Assembly: GCA_037953745.1 (NCBI GenBank)
Contig: JBAKBP010003187.1
Coordinates: 94,498 to 158,497 of the forward strand
Origin: Lithodes maja
Taxonomy: Eukaryota > Arthropoda > Malacostraca > Decapoda > Lithodidae
Length of the DNA: 64,000 bases
Direction: 5' to 3'
The notes below the pieces were generated by a model. The model ran no database searches, was not told the origin of the DNA, and saw only the letters and a list, made by a program, of their open reading frames with translations. The position numbers and the translations under genes are program-made. This document shows positions 1 through 10,644 of this stretch, piece after piece. Within the stretch, counting starts at the first letter, position 1. Each line of letters opens with the position of its first letter.

Positions 1-46
1 TTTTGTTATCAAAATTTCTTCATATTATCATATTTTGTGTCATCCC

Positions 47-264
47 TGTTAATATATTAGCACAGTCACGCCAAAGTGGCACAGGTTGACTGGCTCGACC
101 TGCACTAAGCTCGTCCGCCTCGAGCCAATGGCAGACCGCCGAGTCGTAGGCTGGCTGATGACTTCATCGGCTGGATGGACGTATGGTCGGCTGGTCCATG
201 CGAACGACCGGCAGTTGTCTCCAGGATTTCAGTGAGTGCGGTTGCTTCCGTATATCTATTAACA
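47..264 (+). repeat. 5' LTR of Copia element
   Basis: This 218-bp block begins TGTTAATATATTAG and ends CTATTAACA, and is repeated at 3675-3892 with the same length and about five substitutions. It has the TG...CA ends expected of an LTR. The 5 bases before it (ATCCC) and the 5 after the 3' copy (ATCCT) look like a 5-bp target-site duplication with one mismatch, the usual Copia size. About 2 percent LTR divergence suggests a fairly young insertion, given that it has already received two nested elements. Confidence 0.9.
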
Positions 265-265
265 T

Positions 266-280
266 TTGTAGCAGAGAGTA
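266..280 (+). promoter_or_regulatory. Putative primer-binding site of Copia element
   Basis: Just inside the 5' LTR the sequence TTGTAGCAGAGAGT resembles the complement of an initiator-methionine tRNA 3' end (TGGTAGCAGAG...), the usual primer of many LTR elements. One base of the TGG start is changed, so this is a tentative call. Confidence 0.5.
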
Positions 281-291
281 GTTCGGGCATT

Positions 292-1149
292 ATGGCGTGC
301 TCACTGAAATGGCCTCCGAAATTAGAGCGTGATGAAGAATACGAAATGTGGAAGGAGGATGTGGGTGTTTGGTGTCGACTTACAACGATTGATAAGAAAA
401 AGAGGGCTTTGGCGATCCATCTGTCACTTTCCGGGAGGGCTAGAATTGCCTCTTCTGAAATAGATAAGACCACATTGGAGGCCGACGATGGCGTGGAAGT
501 GTTATTGAAAAGGCTTGATGACGTATTCCTGGTCGATGAAGGTAGAAGGAAGTTTGCAGCATTTGAGGCTTTATATAGCCTACGGAGGAAGGAGAAAGCA
601 GAGATAAAGGAATTTGTGTCAGAATTCGAACATGCGTACCACGGAGTTACCAAACAAGGATTGGAGCTTGATGATTCAGTGTTGGCCTTTATGTTATTGG
701 CCTCCTGTGTGTTGGAGGAGAGGGAGAAGCAATTAGTCATGTCGGCAACCCAAGTGGTATCGTACGCAAATATGAAGGCGACGCTCAACCGTATCTTTTC
801 AAGTGGTGCGATGGGACTTGGCGCCCACATACAGGTAAAATCAGAACCTTTATTTGTGGGATATGATGGCAATGTTGGTGAAAGTGAGGAAGCCCAGTAT
901 GTGAGCGGAAACAGTCGCGGTAGACGTGGTTGGCGTGGACAGCAAGGCTATGAACGTGTGCGTGGTAATAGAAGACGTCAACGACAGGACAGGAGGAAGA
1001 AAAACCCAGTTGGGGCACTTGGTAAAATAACCAAGTGTGCTATTTGTGAATCAATATATCACTGGGCACGTGATTGCCCTGATGCCTACGAGAACAGAGG
1101 GGGACATGGTGCAGAGGAGGACATGGTGGGTACGATGAGGAACCAGTGA
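292..1149 (+). CDS. Copia-type Gag polyprotein
   Basis: This is the structural Gag protein of an LTR retrotransposon, which would form the cytoplasmic particle and bind element RNA. The ATG at 292 begins MACSLKWPPKLERDEEY and lies 28 bases inside the element. The frame is open further upstream through the LTR, but that extension is only leader. The body is the helical UBN2-like capsid region. A basic Arg/Gly/Gln stretch follows, then a single CX2CX4HX4C zinc knuckle (CAICESIYHWARDC, bases 1036-1077). The frame stops at 1149 by a small frameshift; the natural continuation (NLFVGYVTDNESED) is in another frame just downstream. The charged capsid and single knuckle fit GalEa-like Copia elements of crustaceans, but that clade assignment is inference. 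Confidence 0.8.
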   Translation: MACSLKWPPKLERDEEYEMWKEDVGVWCRLTTIDKKKRALAIHLSLSGRARIASSEIDKTTLEADDGVEVLLKRLDDVFLVDEGRRKFAAFEALYSLRRKEKAEIKEFVSEFEHAYHGVTKQGLELDDSVLAFMLLASCVLEEREKQLVMSATQVVSYANMKATLNRIFSSGAMGLGAHIQVKSEPLFVGYDGNVGESEEAQYVSGNSRGRRGWRGQQGYERVRGNRRRQRQDRRKKNPVGALGKITKCAICESIYHWARDCPDAYENRGGHGAEEDMVGTMRNQ

Positions 1150-1209
1150 ACTTATTCGTGGGCTATGTGACTGATAATGAGAGCGAAGACAAATCACTAG
1201 TCTTCTCTA

Positions 1210-1699
1210 ATGCTCGACGCTTGCTCAGCGTTGGTTATGCCACACCATGGATATACAAGCTGTGTACCTACAAGGAAACAATATAGAGCGTGAAGTGTAC
1301 CTGCGACCTCCTCCAGAGTTCGACAATGGTTTATTGTGGCGTCTGCGGAAGACGGTGTATGGTTTATGCGATGCAGCCAGGCAATGGTACATGAGGGTGA
1401 AGGACCAGCTGATATGTCTAGGTGCCAAAATCTCGTCCCTGGACCCTGCATTATTTTCGTGGAGTCGAAGTGGTGGAACAGAAGGTATCATCTGCATATA
1501 TGTGGATGACTTCTTGTGGGCTGGTACTGTGAATTTTGAGCAGCAAGTCATAAACCAGTTGCGCAGGACCTTCCAGGTCGGGACTTCAGATTCAAAGTGC
1601 TTTAAGTATGTGGGGCTCAACGTAGTTACCACAGAGGATGGCAGTGTCACAATCGACCAGTTCCAGTATGGAGCATCATTGACGCCGGTAGAGCATTAG
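1210..1699 (+). pseudogene. Copia pol remnant: C-terminal half of reverse transcriptase
   Basis: The frame reads DIQAVYLQGNNIEREVYLRP, then LWRLRKTVYGLCDAARQWY and the catalytic IYVDDFLWAG motif (YVDD codons 1499-1510), all diagnostic of Copia reverse transcriptase. The protease, the integrase and the first part of RT that should lie between Gag and here are absent. Only about 60 bases separate the end of Gag from the RT segment, so several kilobases were deleted at about 1190-1215. The frame stops at 1699 and resumes in a different frame at about 1714. The element cannot encode its own integration machinery. Confidence 0.85.
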
Positions 1700-1713
1700 A
1701 GAAGACTAGTGAT

Positions 1714-2365
1714 TTGTCAGACCAGGAGAGAACTAAATATCGTGCGTTGATCGGGCAACTGAATTGGATGGCTACTCACACTCGCCCAGATATAGCATTC
1801 GATGTGTGCGAACTGAGTGTTTCACTTCCAAAGGCTACGGTGTCTGACATATTAAGACTAAATAAGGTGATTGGGCGTGTGAAGTCGGATAATGTACGAT
1901 TATTTATTCCGAAGATTGGACCTTTAGAAGAGTGCCACATTGAGTGCTATGCTGACGCATCGTTCGCCAACCTGCAGGACCATGGGTCTCAAGGAGGCTT
2001 TATCATCTTTCTGTGCAACAATGATAATGTGAGAGGCCCTGTTTACTGGCAATCAAGGAAAGTTCGACGGGTGGTAAAGTCAACTCTTGCTGCAGAGACC
2101 CTGGCACTTTTGGATGGTGCTAGTACTGCTGTGTATGTGGCGAGTATTCTGCAGGAGATCTCCGGATGTGGGGGTATCCCTATCAAGTGTTTTGTAGACA
2201 ACCGCAGCCTAGTGGAAGCCCTATACTCCTATAAATTGGTGGACGACAAGCGTCTGCGAATTGATATATCAGTGCTTAGAGATATGTTGGAAAAAGAGGA
2301 ATTAAAGGAGGTAACATGGGTGGCAACATCAAGACAACTGGCAGACTGCCTTACCAAGAAGGGCG
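1714..2365 (+). pseudogene. Copia pol remnant: connection and RNase H domain
   Basis: This continues the RT pseudogene after a one-base frameshift. It carries the Copia signature LIGQLNWMATHTRPDIAFDV, then an RNase H domain with YADASFA and STLAAETLALLDG, and the C-terminal TSRQLADCLTKKG box. At 2366 the frame is broken by a SINE. The last codons of RNase H resume after the SINE at 2898-2938, ending in a TAG at 2936. RNase H degrades the RNA strand during reverse transcription; here it is non-functional because the chain is split. Confidence 0.85.
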
Positions 2366-2884
2366 GGTGCCCAACCCCGAAAAGGGTTGAAATAGGGGAG
2401 CTATCCCCCCGCCAAAGGCGGCTTTCTAGGGCCTTTCCTAGCTGATGCTGAGAGGATTGGGTTCTAGTCATGTGGTGATGGGCTGGTCTATCAGAGTGAG
2501 AACTGAGCGATCTCTGCCATACCCATAGCTTACTCTGACTGTTCCTTTTACTTATATATTTTCTAGATCTCAAGTGACGGCGTCTCTTGCGTGGATTGAC
2601 CTCCTAATCTACCAAGATTGGTAACCAAAGCGTCACATCTTTCCTTTGCCCCTCAACTTTCTCTTCATAATTGCTGAGGGGCACAGGGCCCTGGGTGGGG
2701 CTTTGGTTTCCCAGGCGTTTCCGCGCCCTCCTCAGCTCCCCGCCATGGAGTGGCTTCGGTCACCCAGGCTTTATTGTGGTCGGCGGGGAGGGTTCTGTGG
2801 GGGCGCTCGGTTGTGGCCTTGGCCTTGCTCGGGGCCTTGGGGCTGTTCGGCCAGGCAGCTTGGGGAAAAACAACAACAACAACA
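2366..2884 (+). repeat. SINE-1 family copy, full length, in Copia RNase H
   Basis: This is a 519-bp non-coding insertion ending in an AAC-repeat tail. It is flanked by the 13-bp target-site duplication ACCAAGAAGGGCG (2353-2365 and 2885-2897), which is Copia RNase H sequence. Copies occur at 21992-22380 (+), 22823-23345 (-) and 46098-46500 (-). The core contains CTATCAGAGTGAG, and the 3' half is GC-rich. A B-box-like GGTTCTAGTC lies in the first 100 bases, but I cannot assign a tRNA. No protein coding is supported; open frames inside are repeat shadows. Confidence 0.88.
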
Positions 2885-3018
2885 ACCAAGAAGGGCGCGT
2901 CAACGGAGCGGCTGCAGGAGGCAGTCAGTAGGGATTAGGTGTTGCCGGCAAGCAGCAACATGTAAGAAATGTAATTATGTACATTGGCGAACTTACGAAT
3001 GTACATAGTTGTATGTAC

Positions 3019-3503
3019 TTAACCTAACAAGTGCGCATGGGGGTAATTGAAAACGTCCCCCTGTGCTGACGTATTTGAGGTGTTTCCGTCACTAAAATAT
3101 TCATTGTACCATTAATAGCATTAATAATTATCCATATGCGCCTATTATGGGTTGATTATAAAGGTATTAACCTGAAACAACAATAAAACGAGTGAAAACA
3201 GCGTTTGGATGGTCAAAATCGGAGATATAGCCCCGAGTTGTATAATGTTTGGGTGAGGCAAACTGCTTTCCCGCCAATTTCCCCCAAGGCCACTGAGACA
3301 CAGTCGATCGATACTCTCTCTCTCTCTCTTGCACTCGCTTGCCATCAGTGATGACAACACCCTGCTTGCAACTCGCTAATGTTAGCACGAAAATATACCT
3401 CAGAATAAGGGAATAATAGGGAAAATAGGTGATAACTGAAGGAGAGGAGGAAAGTGGGGAAGGAGGGGAGGTAGAGGACTGAGATTTTGCATGGCCCAGG
3501 GGC

Positions 3504-3537
<34 letters not shown>

Positions 3538-3637
3538 CGATGTCAAAAGTTGATTTTTTTATTTTACTTACTCTCAAGAGTCTTCCCGCAGTCCGCCGGG
3601 GGAACTCTTAAGAGTCTCCCGGCAGCTCCCGGGTTAA
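3019..3637 (-). mobile_element. TTAA-bounded MITE, family M1
   Basis: This is a non-coding 619-bp element bounded by TTAA on both sides. A second copy (52765-53400) lies in opposite orientation with closely similar sequence throughout, including the (GA)n stretch, a long poly-A/T and a GGGAAGACTC-rich end. Ends read TTAACCCGGGAACTGC and TTAACC..AGTGCGCA, which are short imperfect inverted ends. TTAA targets are the hallmark of the piggyBac superfamily, so this is probably a non-autonomous derivative. It is nested between Copia RNase H and the Copia 3' LTR. Confidence 0.78.
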
Positions 3638-3647
3638 GGGGACCCGC

Positions 3648-3666
3648 AAAGAAAAAAAAAGAAAAT
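3648..3666 (+). promoter_or_regulatory. Purine-rich tract before Copia 3' LTR
   Basis: A run of A and G lies eight bases before the 3' LTR, in the position of a polypurine tract that primes plus-strand DNA synthesis. It is A-rich and slightly displaced from the LTR, so the call is moderate. Confidence 0.5.
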
Positions 3667-3674
3667 AGCGAGTG

Positions 3675-3892
3675 TGTTAATATATTAGCACAGTCACGCC
3701 AAAGTGGCGCAGGTTGACTGGCTCGACCTGCACTAAGCTCATCCGCCTCGAGCCAATGGCAGACTGCCGAGTCGTAGGCTGGCTGATGACGTCATCGGCT
3801 GGATGGACGTATGGTCGGCTGGTCCATACGAACGACCGGCAGTTGTCTCCAGGATTTCAGTGAGTGCGGTTGCTTCCGTATATCTATTAACA
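3675..3892 (+). repeat. 3' LTR of Copia element
   Basis: Second copy of the 218-bp LTR seen at 47-264, with the same TG...CA ends. The next five bases (ATCCT) match the left target duplicate except at one position. The sequence after it (TTTTGGTTTGTTTATTTTGC...) belongs to a repeat also seen at 17861-18006 and, inverted, at 18587-18733. Confidence 0.9.
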
Positions 3893-4902
3893 ATCCTGTT
3901 TTGGTTTGTTTATTTTGCAAGTTTTACATTATAAATTCTTATCTGTCACCACCGTCAAGGGAAAAAATATTGCCATGATGGAATGATACTAAAGTAGCAA
4001 ACAACACAATGAAGTATGAAATGGAAACTTTCCCGACATCTAATTTAAACCTAATGGAGTAGCCCTTTGTTTACATGTCAATATGTAACAGACTGATGAT
4101 CATACTTAGCTCTTTCAAACTAACAACTTTTGTGCTTTATTTTAGTTATCCAGAAATTATTTCATCTAACTTAAGACAATTTCTTCACAGTTAGTAGTGA
4201 ATAGAGACTGTTCTTTTAATCTTTCCACTGCCACAGGTCATTTGTATCTATCAATCTATTTACTCAGGCCCAATCCCCACCTTTCCTTTTTTTTTTCCTT
4301 TTTTTTGGGGGTGGCCGACTCAAGACAGAGCAAGAACAGGGAAAACACAAAACAACGAACACACACACAAACACAAATTCACACACATCTAGGTCACCCA
4401 GGAGAAGACCCAGAGACCAGGGTCACCTAGGTCCCTCCAGCACTCCCTATTTAAAGGTAGCCTACAACGAGCATAAAAAAAACAGATGTTCTCATTATCA
4501 AGAAGTGGGTATTACTGTATGTCTATCTATAATTTAATATTTACCTTTTTGACTATGGGAAGCCACTCCTGAGTGAAATACAGAAATGTAACAAAAACCA
4601 GAATACAAGAAATCCAAGTATTATCGTAAAACAAATATTTACTCGTTAACTTGACCAATTTTGACTAGAACAAATCTTTCCTAATCTGAAAAAAATCATC
4701 TAACCCCAAAACAATTAAAAAAACATCATCCACTCTATCAAGGAGATATAATTTTCAGAAGAGAAGCAGCAATAGGAAAATATATCAATAAAATTCACAT
4801 TCTATTCTAGGATGTCCAAACACCTCTTTCTTGTTAACATATATTTATTTATATAAAAATACAAATACATGTACTATAAGCTCTAACATATACAGGATAC
4901 AG
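3893..4902. other. Non-coding, AT-rich; repeat fragment at left edge
   Basis: The first 50 bases are the 3' end of the repeat into which the Copia element inserted (see 17861-18006). The rest shows homopolymer stretches, an ACAC-rich patch and no open frame with recognisable protein features. Confidence 0.5.
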
Positions 4903-5264
4903 TTAAGGGGAGGTAGACCGTTTTTCTGGACCCCCTTCTCCCTAATGTTTAGCCCCACTAGTTTTGAGATTATAAGACGTTCGGCCCATTAGTTTGGCGA
5001 TTTTAACACCTTTCGCCCCATTTCGTTGTAAATTTCAAGACCTTTCGTGCCAATTAGGTGTCGAATATTTCCTGGCGAGCTAGAGCGAGCCTGCAATTTT
5101 TAAGGAACTGGCCTTTGGCCGGAAAATTTTTCTTCTGAAAAATGTACAAATTTATCTTGAAGGGTGGTGTTTTGCTAAGCTTGATGGAGGTCTAGGGAGG
5201 AAACTAAAAAAAATATATGAAAAAATTAATTAACAGACCAAACAAACGGTCTGCCTCCACTTAA
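4903..5264 (+). mobile_element. TTAA-bounded MITE, family M2 copy 1
   Basis: A 362-bp element bounded by TTAA with good inverted ends: TTAAGGGGAGGTAGACCG at left, and the complement of CGGTCTGCCTCCACTTAA at right. The interior repeats phrases such as CCCATTAGTTTGGCGATTTT and TTTCGCCCCATTTC. Related copies lie at 5349-5672, 9629-10167 (inverted) and 38460-38567 (partial, inverted). Likely piggyBac-like because of the TTAA target; no transposase is present. Confidence 0.82.
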
Positions 5265-5348
5265 AAGCCAAAAACTATACCGATAAGTGTTATGGTCCAA
5301 CACTTTACGCCACGGCAAAAAAAAAAAAAAAAAAAAAAAAATCACGAC

Positions 5349-5672
5349 TTAAGGGGAAGGTAGTCACTTTTTCTGGACCCCCTTCTCCTCATGTTTAGCA
5401 TATTTGTTCTGTTCGATCCATTAGTTAGTCGATATTTTTACCTTTCGCCCCATTTCTTTGTCAATATTAAGACCTTTTGTGCCAGTTATGTGTCGATATT
5501 TCCCTGGCGAGCGATAGCAAGCCTGAAATCTTAGAATGAATCGGCCTTTGGCCAGAACATTTATCTTGAAAAGGGGTCTAGGTGGTGTTATTTGAAGCTT
5601 GATGGAGGTTCTAGCGAGGAACTAAAAAAATAGATTATCATATACATACATAGACAAGCACTACCCCCTTAA
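5349..5672 (+). mobile_element. TTAA-bounded MITE, family M2 copy 2
   Basis: It starts TTAAGGGGAAGGTAGTCAC and ends CTACCCCCTTAA, with an interior that matches copy 1 (CTGGACCCCCTTCTCC, CTGGCGAGCGATAGC, CGGCCTTTGGCC). It sits 84 bases after copy 1, with a poly-A stretch between them. Confidence 0.8.
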
Positions 5673-7020
5673 AGGCATAACAAACAATGACAAATGCTAA
5701 TACATGTTTAGTATTTGGGTGGCTGTATCTTTTTATAAAGATAGTCGATTACAGCCCCATCCCCCATAAAAATATTAACATACATACACTCTAAAGACCG
5801 AGTGATCCATAAGAGGTACGGTTTCTGTCTCACTATATATTATATCCCTGTTTGGACTGCCTCATTTTATTTATAATCTGTACTGTATATTACTAAACAG
5901 AGCATATAAAACAAAACAAAAATATTAGCTGCATAAACCAAAAAGAAAGAAAAATAGAACTAGTAAAAGATGCAACTGTAATTATATTATCATCAGCCTT
6001 TAATGGTCAACTGCAGGACCAGCTTGTCTCCATGGGGGTAACAATATCCTCTGTACCTCACCAAGGTGACTTATTCCAGCTTGGTAATGTGTGTATAGTG
6101 AGAAGTATTTGTAGGCATTTCTATTTGTATTAGTACTTCTGGGCAGTGGAGACTCATCAATTATATAGCTAGTACCAGTATGAAGCCACACTGAACAAAT
6201 TATGGCTGGAGAGTACAGTACAGTGCACATTGCTAGACCAGTAAATAAACAATATTATGATGTCCCCCCTGCGGGTAAGAGGGTCCTCCATATTTAGTGG
6301 AGGAAAAGAATATTCTCTACGTATCCCAAGTGCATGTCGTACAAGGTGGAATAACACGCCAATGAGATCCGTCTGTAATGGTGGCGCTGCTGGGAGAGCT
6401 GCGGATGAAGGAAACTGACCTCCTCCCCAGTTGCTCTCTCATAAACAGATCTCACTATACCCTACCTGCCCCCAGGAGGTGCGCCCCCTGGGACTACCTG
6501 GATGTGGCGGGATTCCCATAAAGAGCATCTTGGGGCTGCTGCTGCTGCTGCTGCTACTACTACTACTACTACTACTACTACTGATAATAATAAATTAAAG
6601 CTAAGCTTGATTGCTATTAACATATGATTGAATTTTGCAAGATACTATTAAGAAAAATATAGACAGAAGATTTTAGAGCATAATTATCGTGGGACAAAAT
6701 AGTACAACATAATAAAAATGTAGCAAGACATAAAACTTAAAATGAATATCAATTTGAAGATTAACAATACCAGTATGAAAAATAATTATTATTTATACTA
6801 TTGTAGTAACGTGTGTAAACCCTGTAAGTAAACATTACCATTATAACAGTACAGTACAGTATATGTATTTTATACAATTACTCCTTTTTTGTAGGCATTT
6901 GAGTATGCAGTTTGATGGACTAGCTAGCTTGTGAGCATCTAGTACACAAACTCTAGTTGCATGTATACTCTATCCATTATAACAAGCTTAGAAATCCAGA
7001 CCCACAACCTTTCATAACTC
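5673..7020. other. Non-coding; SINE-like block with trinucleotide tail near 6253-6590
   Basis: No gene is recognisable. A moderately GC-rich block from about 6253 ends in (CTG)n then (CTA)n at 6536-6583. That is the layout of a SINE with a microsatellite tail, but no second copy was found here to confirm it. Confidence 0.35.
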
Positions 7021-7260
7021 CCAAAGAACTTAAGCAATAGGCACTTTCACACATGGGAATAACAGTGTTCGAGTTGTGTGATAAATGAGCTGAAGTGAAG
7101 CACAGATGAGTCTAGCTTATTCAAAAGCTTACATTTCCTCCTCAAGATCAACAGGTAGAAACAGTAAGGATATTAGTCGACACTGATGGACCCTGGCAAG
7201 ATATTTGGATTGTCCGCAATGATCCATATCTAGCCATCATTCAAACGAATCAGACAAAAA
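7021..7260 (+). repeat. Dispersed repeat, uninterrupted copy
   Basis: This stretch (CAATAGGCACTTTCACACAT ... CCCTGGCAAGATATTTGG) is matched by 10480-10644 joined to 11496-11550. The second copy is split by an 851-bp insertion, so this copy is a natural empty-site reference. Family identity unknown. Confidence 0.6.
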
Positions 7261-7805
7261 AATCTGATATTCAGCTTCTGTGAAGGCACTTATTGAGGTA
7301 ATATTTCTACTATTTTGTTTCCTATGTGAGTGAAGGAGACAAAAGGCAGAACTGCCTGTAGGGAGTGCCTCCCCCATAGATGAAAGTGACATGGCCAAAA
7401 TCAAGGGCTGTTCGAGCCAAAATGTCTGGACACACGGACACACCAGTATATAGGCAAGGAAATGTACTGCTTCTTTGCTTCAGCCCTTCCTGAGTTACAA
7501 GAGGCTAAGGGTTATAAATGTCTAGACTCATCATCATAAATTGACTATACCTCGTTCTAATCCACACAAGTCAGAGCTTACCAAGAAAGCTATAAACTAT
7601 AAACTAAAACTGAAATTTGATGTTACTAATATAAATGCTACTATTGTGGACACTATTCTTATAACACGACTGTTACTGTACAGAAGCTGCACTTTCATCT
7701 ACTGTACACAGAAAACAAATTTAAAAATTTGAAGTTGATATTTATGTATATACAGTATACTGTATATGTATAATTATACTGTGTATATGTATATATACTG
7801 TATAT

Positions 7806-7808
7806 ATG

Positions 7809-7878
<70 letters not shown>
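7806..7878. repeat. (TA)n microsatellite
   Basis: A near-perfect run of about 70 bases of alternating T and A, with shorter TATA stretches on both sides. Confidence 0.95.
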
Positions 7879-7883
<5 letters not shown>

Positions 7884-8325
7884 GAGACTTAATTATTAAT
7901 TTAAAAACATGTCATTAAAACATTTAAAATATATCTGAACTGTCAAAAATATAATTAACAATTTGCATTCATACAGAATATACTGTAAAGTATATATATA
8001 TACTGTATATATAGGTCTATATATAGTTGACCACCAAAACTCCCAATATAAAAATTCCTAATTCACTACCGTAACCATTTCAATACAATCACATTATATG
8101 GTTTTATAGCATTTCTTCTACCTACCTCCAAGTTATTTTATTCAGCTTCGAAAAGATGGAGAAGACTGGTCCCTGGACATTCAGATTAGTGGGATCAACT
8201 GCACAACCTTAGCATACACTTCCCTTGATGCAGCTACTTAATGTTTGGAAAGAAATAAGTACAGACGGGGGCAATTGCAACAATTTTATAAAAAATATAA
8301 ATATTTTAGAATTTTATCAGCACAT

Positions 8326-8394
8326 ACACCTATGGTATACCAGTATGATAAATTCTATACATATACCTATGGTATACCAGTATGATAAATTCTA
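8326..8394 (+). repeat. Two-copy tandem repeat of about 39 bp
   Basis: The phrase CCTATGGTATACCAGTATGA-TAAATTCTAT occurs twice head to tail and then runs into a CTAT microsatellite. Confidence 0.8.
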
Positions 8395-8460
8395 TCTATC
8401 TATCTTTTGCCAGATGTCATGATCCCCGAAGGGATGGGCACGAATGAATCGCCCCCATGT
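8391..8460 (-). repeat. Truncated SINE-2 3' end with (GATA)n tail
   Basis: Read on the minus strand this ends in a GATA-repeat tail preceded by a sequence like TGGCA. The same tail-first layout is seen at 20660-20710 and 32369-32548, and the plus-strand version ends at 11495. Confidence 0.5.
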
Positions 8461-8530
8461 ATATGCCTGACTAATAATGCTTCAGACTCATGAGGCTTTA
8501 GAATTCCAATCTTATGTAATATCTGACTAT

Positions 8531-8891
8531 TTATACTTTAGACTTAGGAGGCTTCAGGAATCCAATCTTACGTAAATGCCTGACGATAAGAGGGGTGGCG
8601 GTGAGGGTGATGGCGATTCTGGCCGGTGCGAAAACTTTATGCACCGCATACGCCACTACAAACGTTGCCGCTCCAGCCGCCCTCACAGTATTGACGTTGC
8701 TGACACTCCCTTCTACACCTGGATCTTGCATAGTGTCCGGAAATTCAGGCACAACGGAGAGGGTGTCTATTTTACTGGAATCTGTGCCCCCTTCTATTGC
8801 CTCACCCGATACCTCCACTGTACTTGCTCCTTCACTCAGCTTTCCTAAGTTGATGCCCAATGATTCAATGATGCCGGTCATATCTATTCCG
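8531..8891 (-). CDS. FAM210-like (DUF1279) mitochondrial membrane protein, last exon
   Basis: FAM210 proteins are mitochondrial membrane proteins with a DUF1279 domain; the exact role varies between family members. This last exon encodes GIDMTGIIESLGINLGKL, an acidic/serine linker, and the diagnostic TFVVAYAVHKVFAPARIAIT-LTATPLIVRHLRKIGFLKPP segment, with a hydrophobic helix. On the minus strand it is preceded by a good acceptor (TTTTCCTTTTACAG at 8892-8905). Its phase joins exactly to the donor at 12716 (AG + C gives Ser, reading LVS-SGIDM). It ends with a stop at 8531-8533. Recognition is from the DUF1279 C-terminal motif; FAM210B seems nearer than FAM210A, but this is not certain. Confidence 0.8.
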
Positions 8892-9001
8892 CTGTAAAAG
8901 GAAAATATATTTTACCAAGTTTATGTTGGAGAGATTACGTCTTATATCATGCTTCTATATCAACAAGATTATAATAAAGTACTAAGGAAATTCAATTACA
9001 G

Positions 9002-9003
<2 letters not shown>

Positions 9004-9038
<35 letters not shown>
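9004..9038. repeat. Poly-A run
   Basis: About 35 consecutive A residues within the FAM210-like intron; possibly a retroelement tail, but no body could be recognised upstream. Confidence 0.8.
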
Positions 9039-9039
<1 letters not shown>

Positions 9040-9628
9040 GAATAATAGAAAAGATGGAGAATGGGCCTGAGCAAATAGAAAAATATAAATTACTAAAAGC
9101 ATAGACTAATATAATTTTACTAACTACTGAAAGAAAGATTACTAAGTTTACATTCCAATAATGTTAATAAGATTATGATAACTTTTTCAAGGCTACATAA
9201 CATTTACAAATATGTTTACAATACAACGATGCTTTATAATCATGATTATTCAAAATAATCTCTTTAATGGTTACATCACATAAATACTTTAACCACTACA
9301 ATGATGCGTATAATTATGATTATTCAATGATTAAATGGATATTGTTAACCCTTTCAGACTCATATGACGCAGAGGTTGCCAGATTAGCAATACGAAATAG
9401 AGTTCTCTCACTCTTATAATTACCTCTCCAAAATTAGTTTTCTGCCCACAGCTAACTCAAAGACAACTGCAGAGGTTGAAGTAAGTAAACTAAAGGTTTC
9501 TAAATACCCCTGATGGTAACAAAGGCTTTAAAGTATCCCTAATAGGCTCAAAATCTCGTCATATGTCGGAAGGGGTTAAGAGATTGATGTGGATGTTGTG
9601 CACCTTATGGACCAATTAAGCACGTTCC

Positions 9629-10167
9629 TCAAGGGGAGATGGTTCACTTTTTGGTTGATTTTTTCATTTACAGTACTGTATATATTATTTTTTCATTTAC
9701 AGTACCTGTACTGTATATATTATTTTTTCATTTACAGTACTGTATATATTATTTTTTCATTTACAGTACCTGTACTGTATATATTATTTTTTCATTTACA
9801 GTACTGTATATATTATTTTTTCATTTACAGTACTGTATATATTATTTTTTTAGTTCCTCCCTAGACCTGAATCAAACTTTAAAAAAACATCCATTAGATC
9901 CCCCTTCTAGATTAATTTGTAAATTTTTCGGTAGAAAAATGTCGTGGCCGAAGGCCGGTTCTTCCAAAGTTACAGGCTCACTATCGTTCGTCAAGAAAAA
10001 AAAAAACCTATATAGCACGAAAGGTCTTAAAGTTAATATTGACAAAGAAATGGGGCGAAAGGTCTAAACATTTCCAAACTAATGGGTTGAATTTCTTAAA
10101 ATCTGAAAACTAATGGGACTAAACATGAGGAAGAAGGGGGACCAGAAAAACGATCCATCTCCCCTAA
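9629..10167 (-). mobile_element. MITE family M2 copy 3, with internal tandem expansion
   Basis: Inverted relative to the copies at 4903 and 5349. The termini (TCAAGGGGAGATGG at left, CCATCTCCCCTAA at right) have mutated TTAA targets. The interior contains AGAAGGGGGACCAG, TGGGGCGAAAGGTC and GGCCGAAGGCCGG, which match M2. Bases 9659-9848 are a private tandem expansion of about 32-37 bp units built around TTTTTTCATTTACAGTAC-TGTATATATTA. The long Phe/Tyr/Ile-rich open frame across it is only a consequence of that repeat. Confidence 0.72.
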
Positions 10168-10479
10168 AGGGTCAAGTGTAACGACACCTTGTATACCAAA
10201 AGTAACTCATTGGAAAAATTAGATACCTACGTTTCTGCAATGAAGAATGAAGAACGAAACAGAATGTTTGTCTCCTGCTTTACATATACAGTACTGTATA
10301 GGAAAAACAAAAACAAGAAAACAACATACACATACCTACTGTATATCATGCTATTCAGTCATATACAGCCAACCTTTGCTTTGAAATGATTGTATGCGTA
10401 AGTATAGCTTTATGAATTGTTTGAGGTAATTACTATATACAGTATTTCAATTTGGTCGTCACTAGGGTAAGAGTAAGTG

Positions 10480-10644
10480 ACAATAGGTGCCTTCACATAT
10501 GAGAATAGTGTTTGAGTCATGTGATAGTGACTTGAAAAGAGGCACAGATGCTTCTTAAACTCATACCAAAGTTTACATTTACTCAACAACACCATACAAG
10601 ACCAACAGGTAGAAACAGTAAGGATTTTTAATGATATCGATGGG
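10480..10644 (+). repeat. Dispersed repeat, left half of interrupted copy
   Basis: Homologous to 7021-7190. The right half resumes at 11496 after a SINE-2 insertion, so the two halves match the uninterrupted copy at 7021-7260. Confidence 0.6.

Noticed and set aside
105..872. A 255-codon open frame on the minus strand opposite the Copia Gag
   Set aside because: It is fully antisense to a well-supported Gag and has low-complexity Ser/Asn composition; a mirror of the real gene.
4062..4115. Hammerhead ribozyme core near CTGATGA
   Set aside because: The CTGATGA is present, but no GAAA partner or stems at proper spacing were found.
9589..10067. Phe/Tyr/Ile-rich membrane-protein-like frames
   Set aside because: They are produced by the tandem repeat in an M2 MITE and have no start or splice context.
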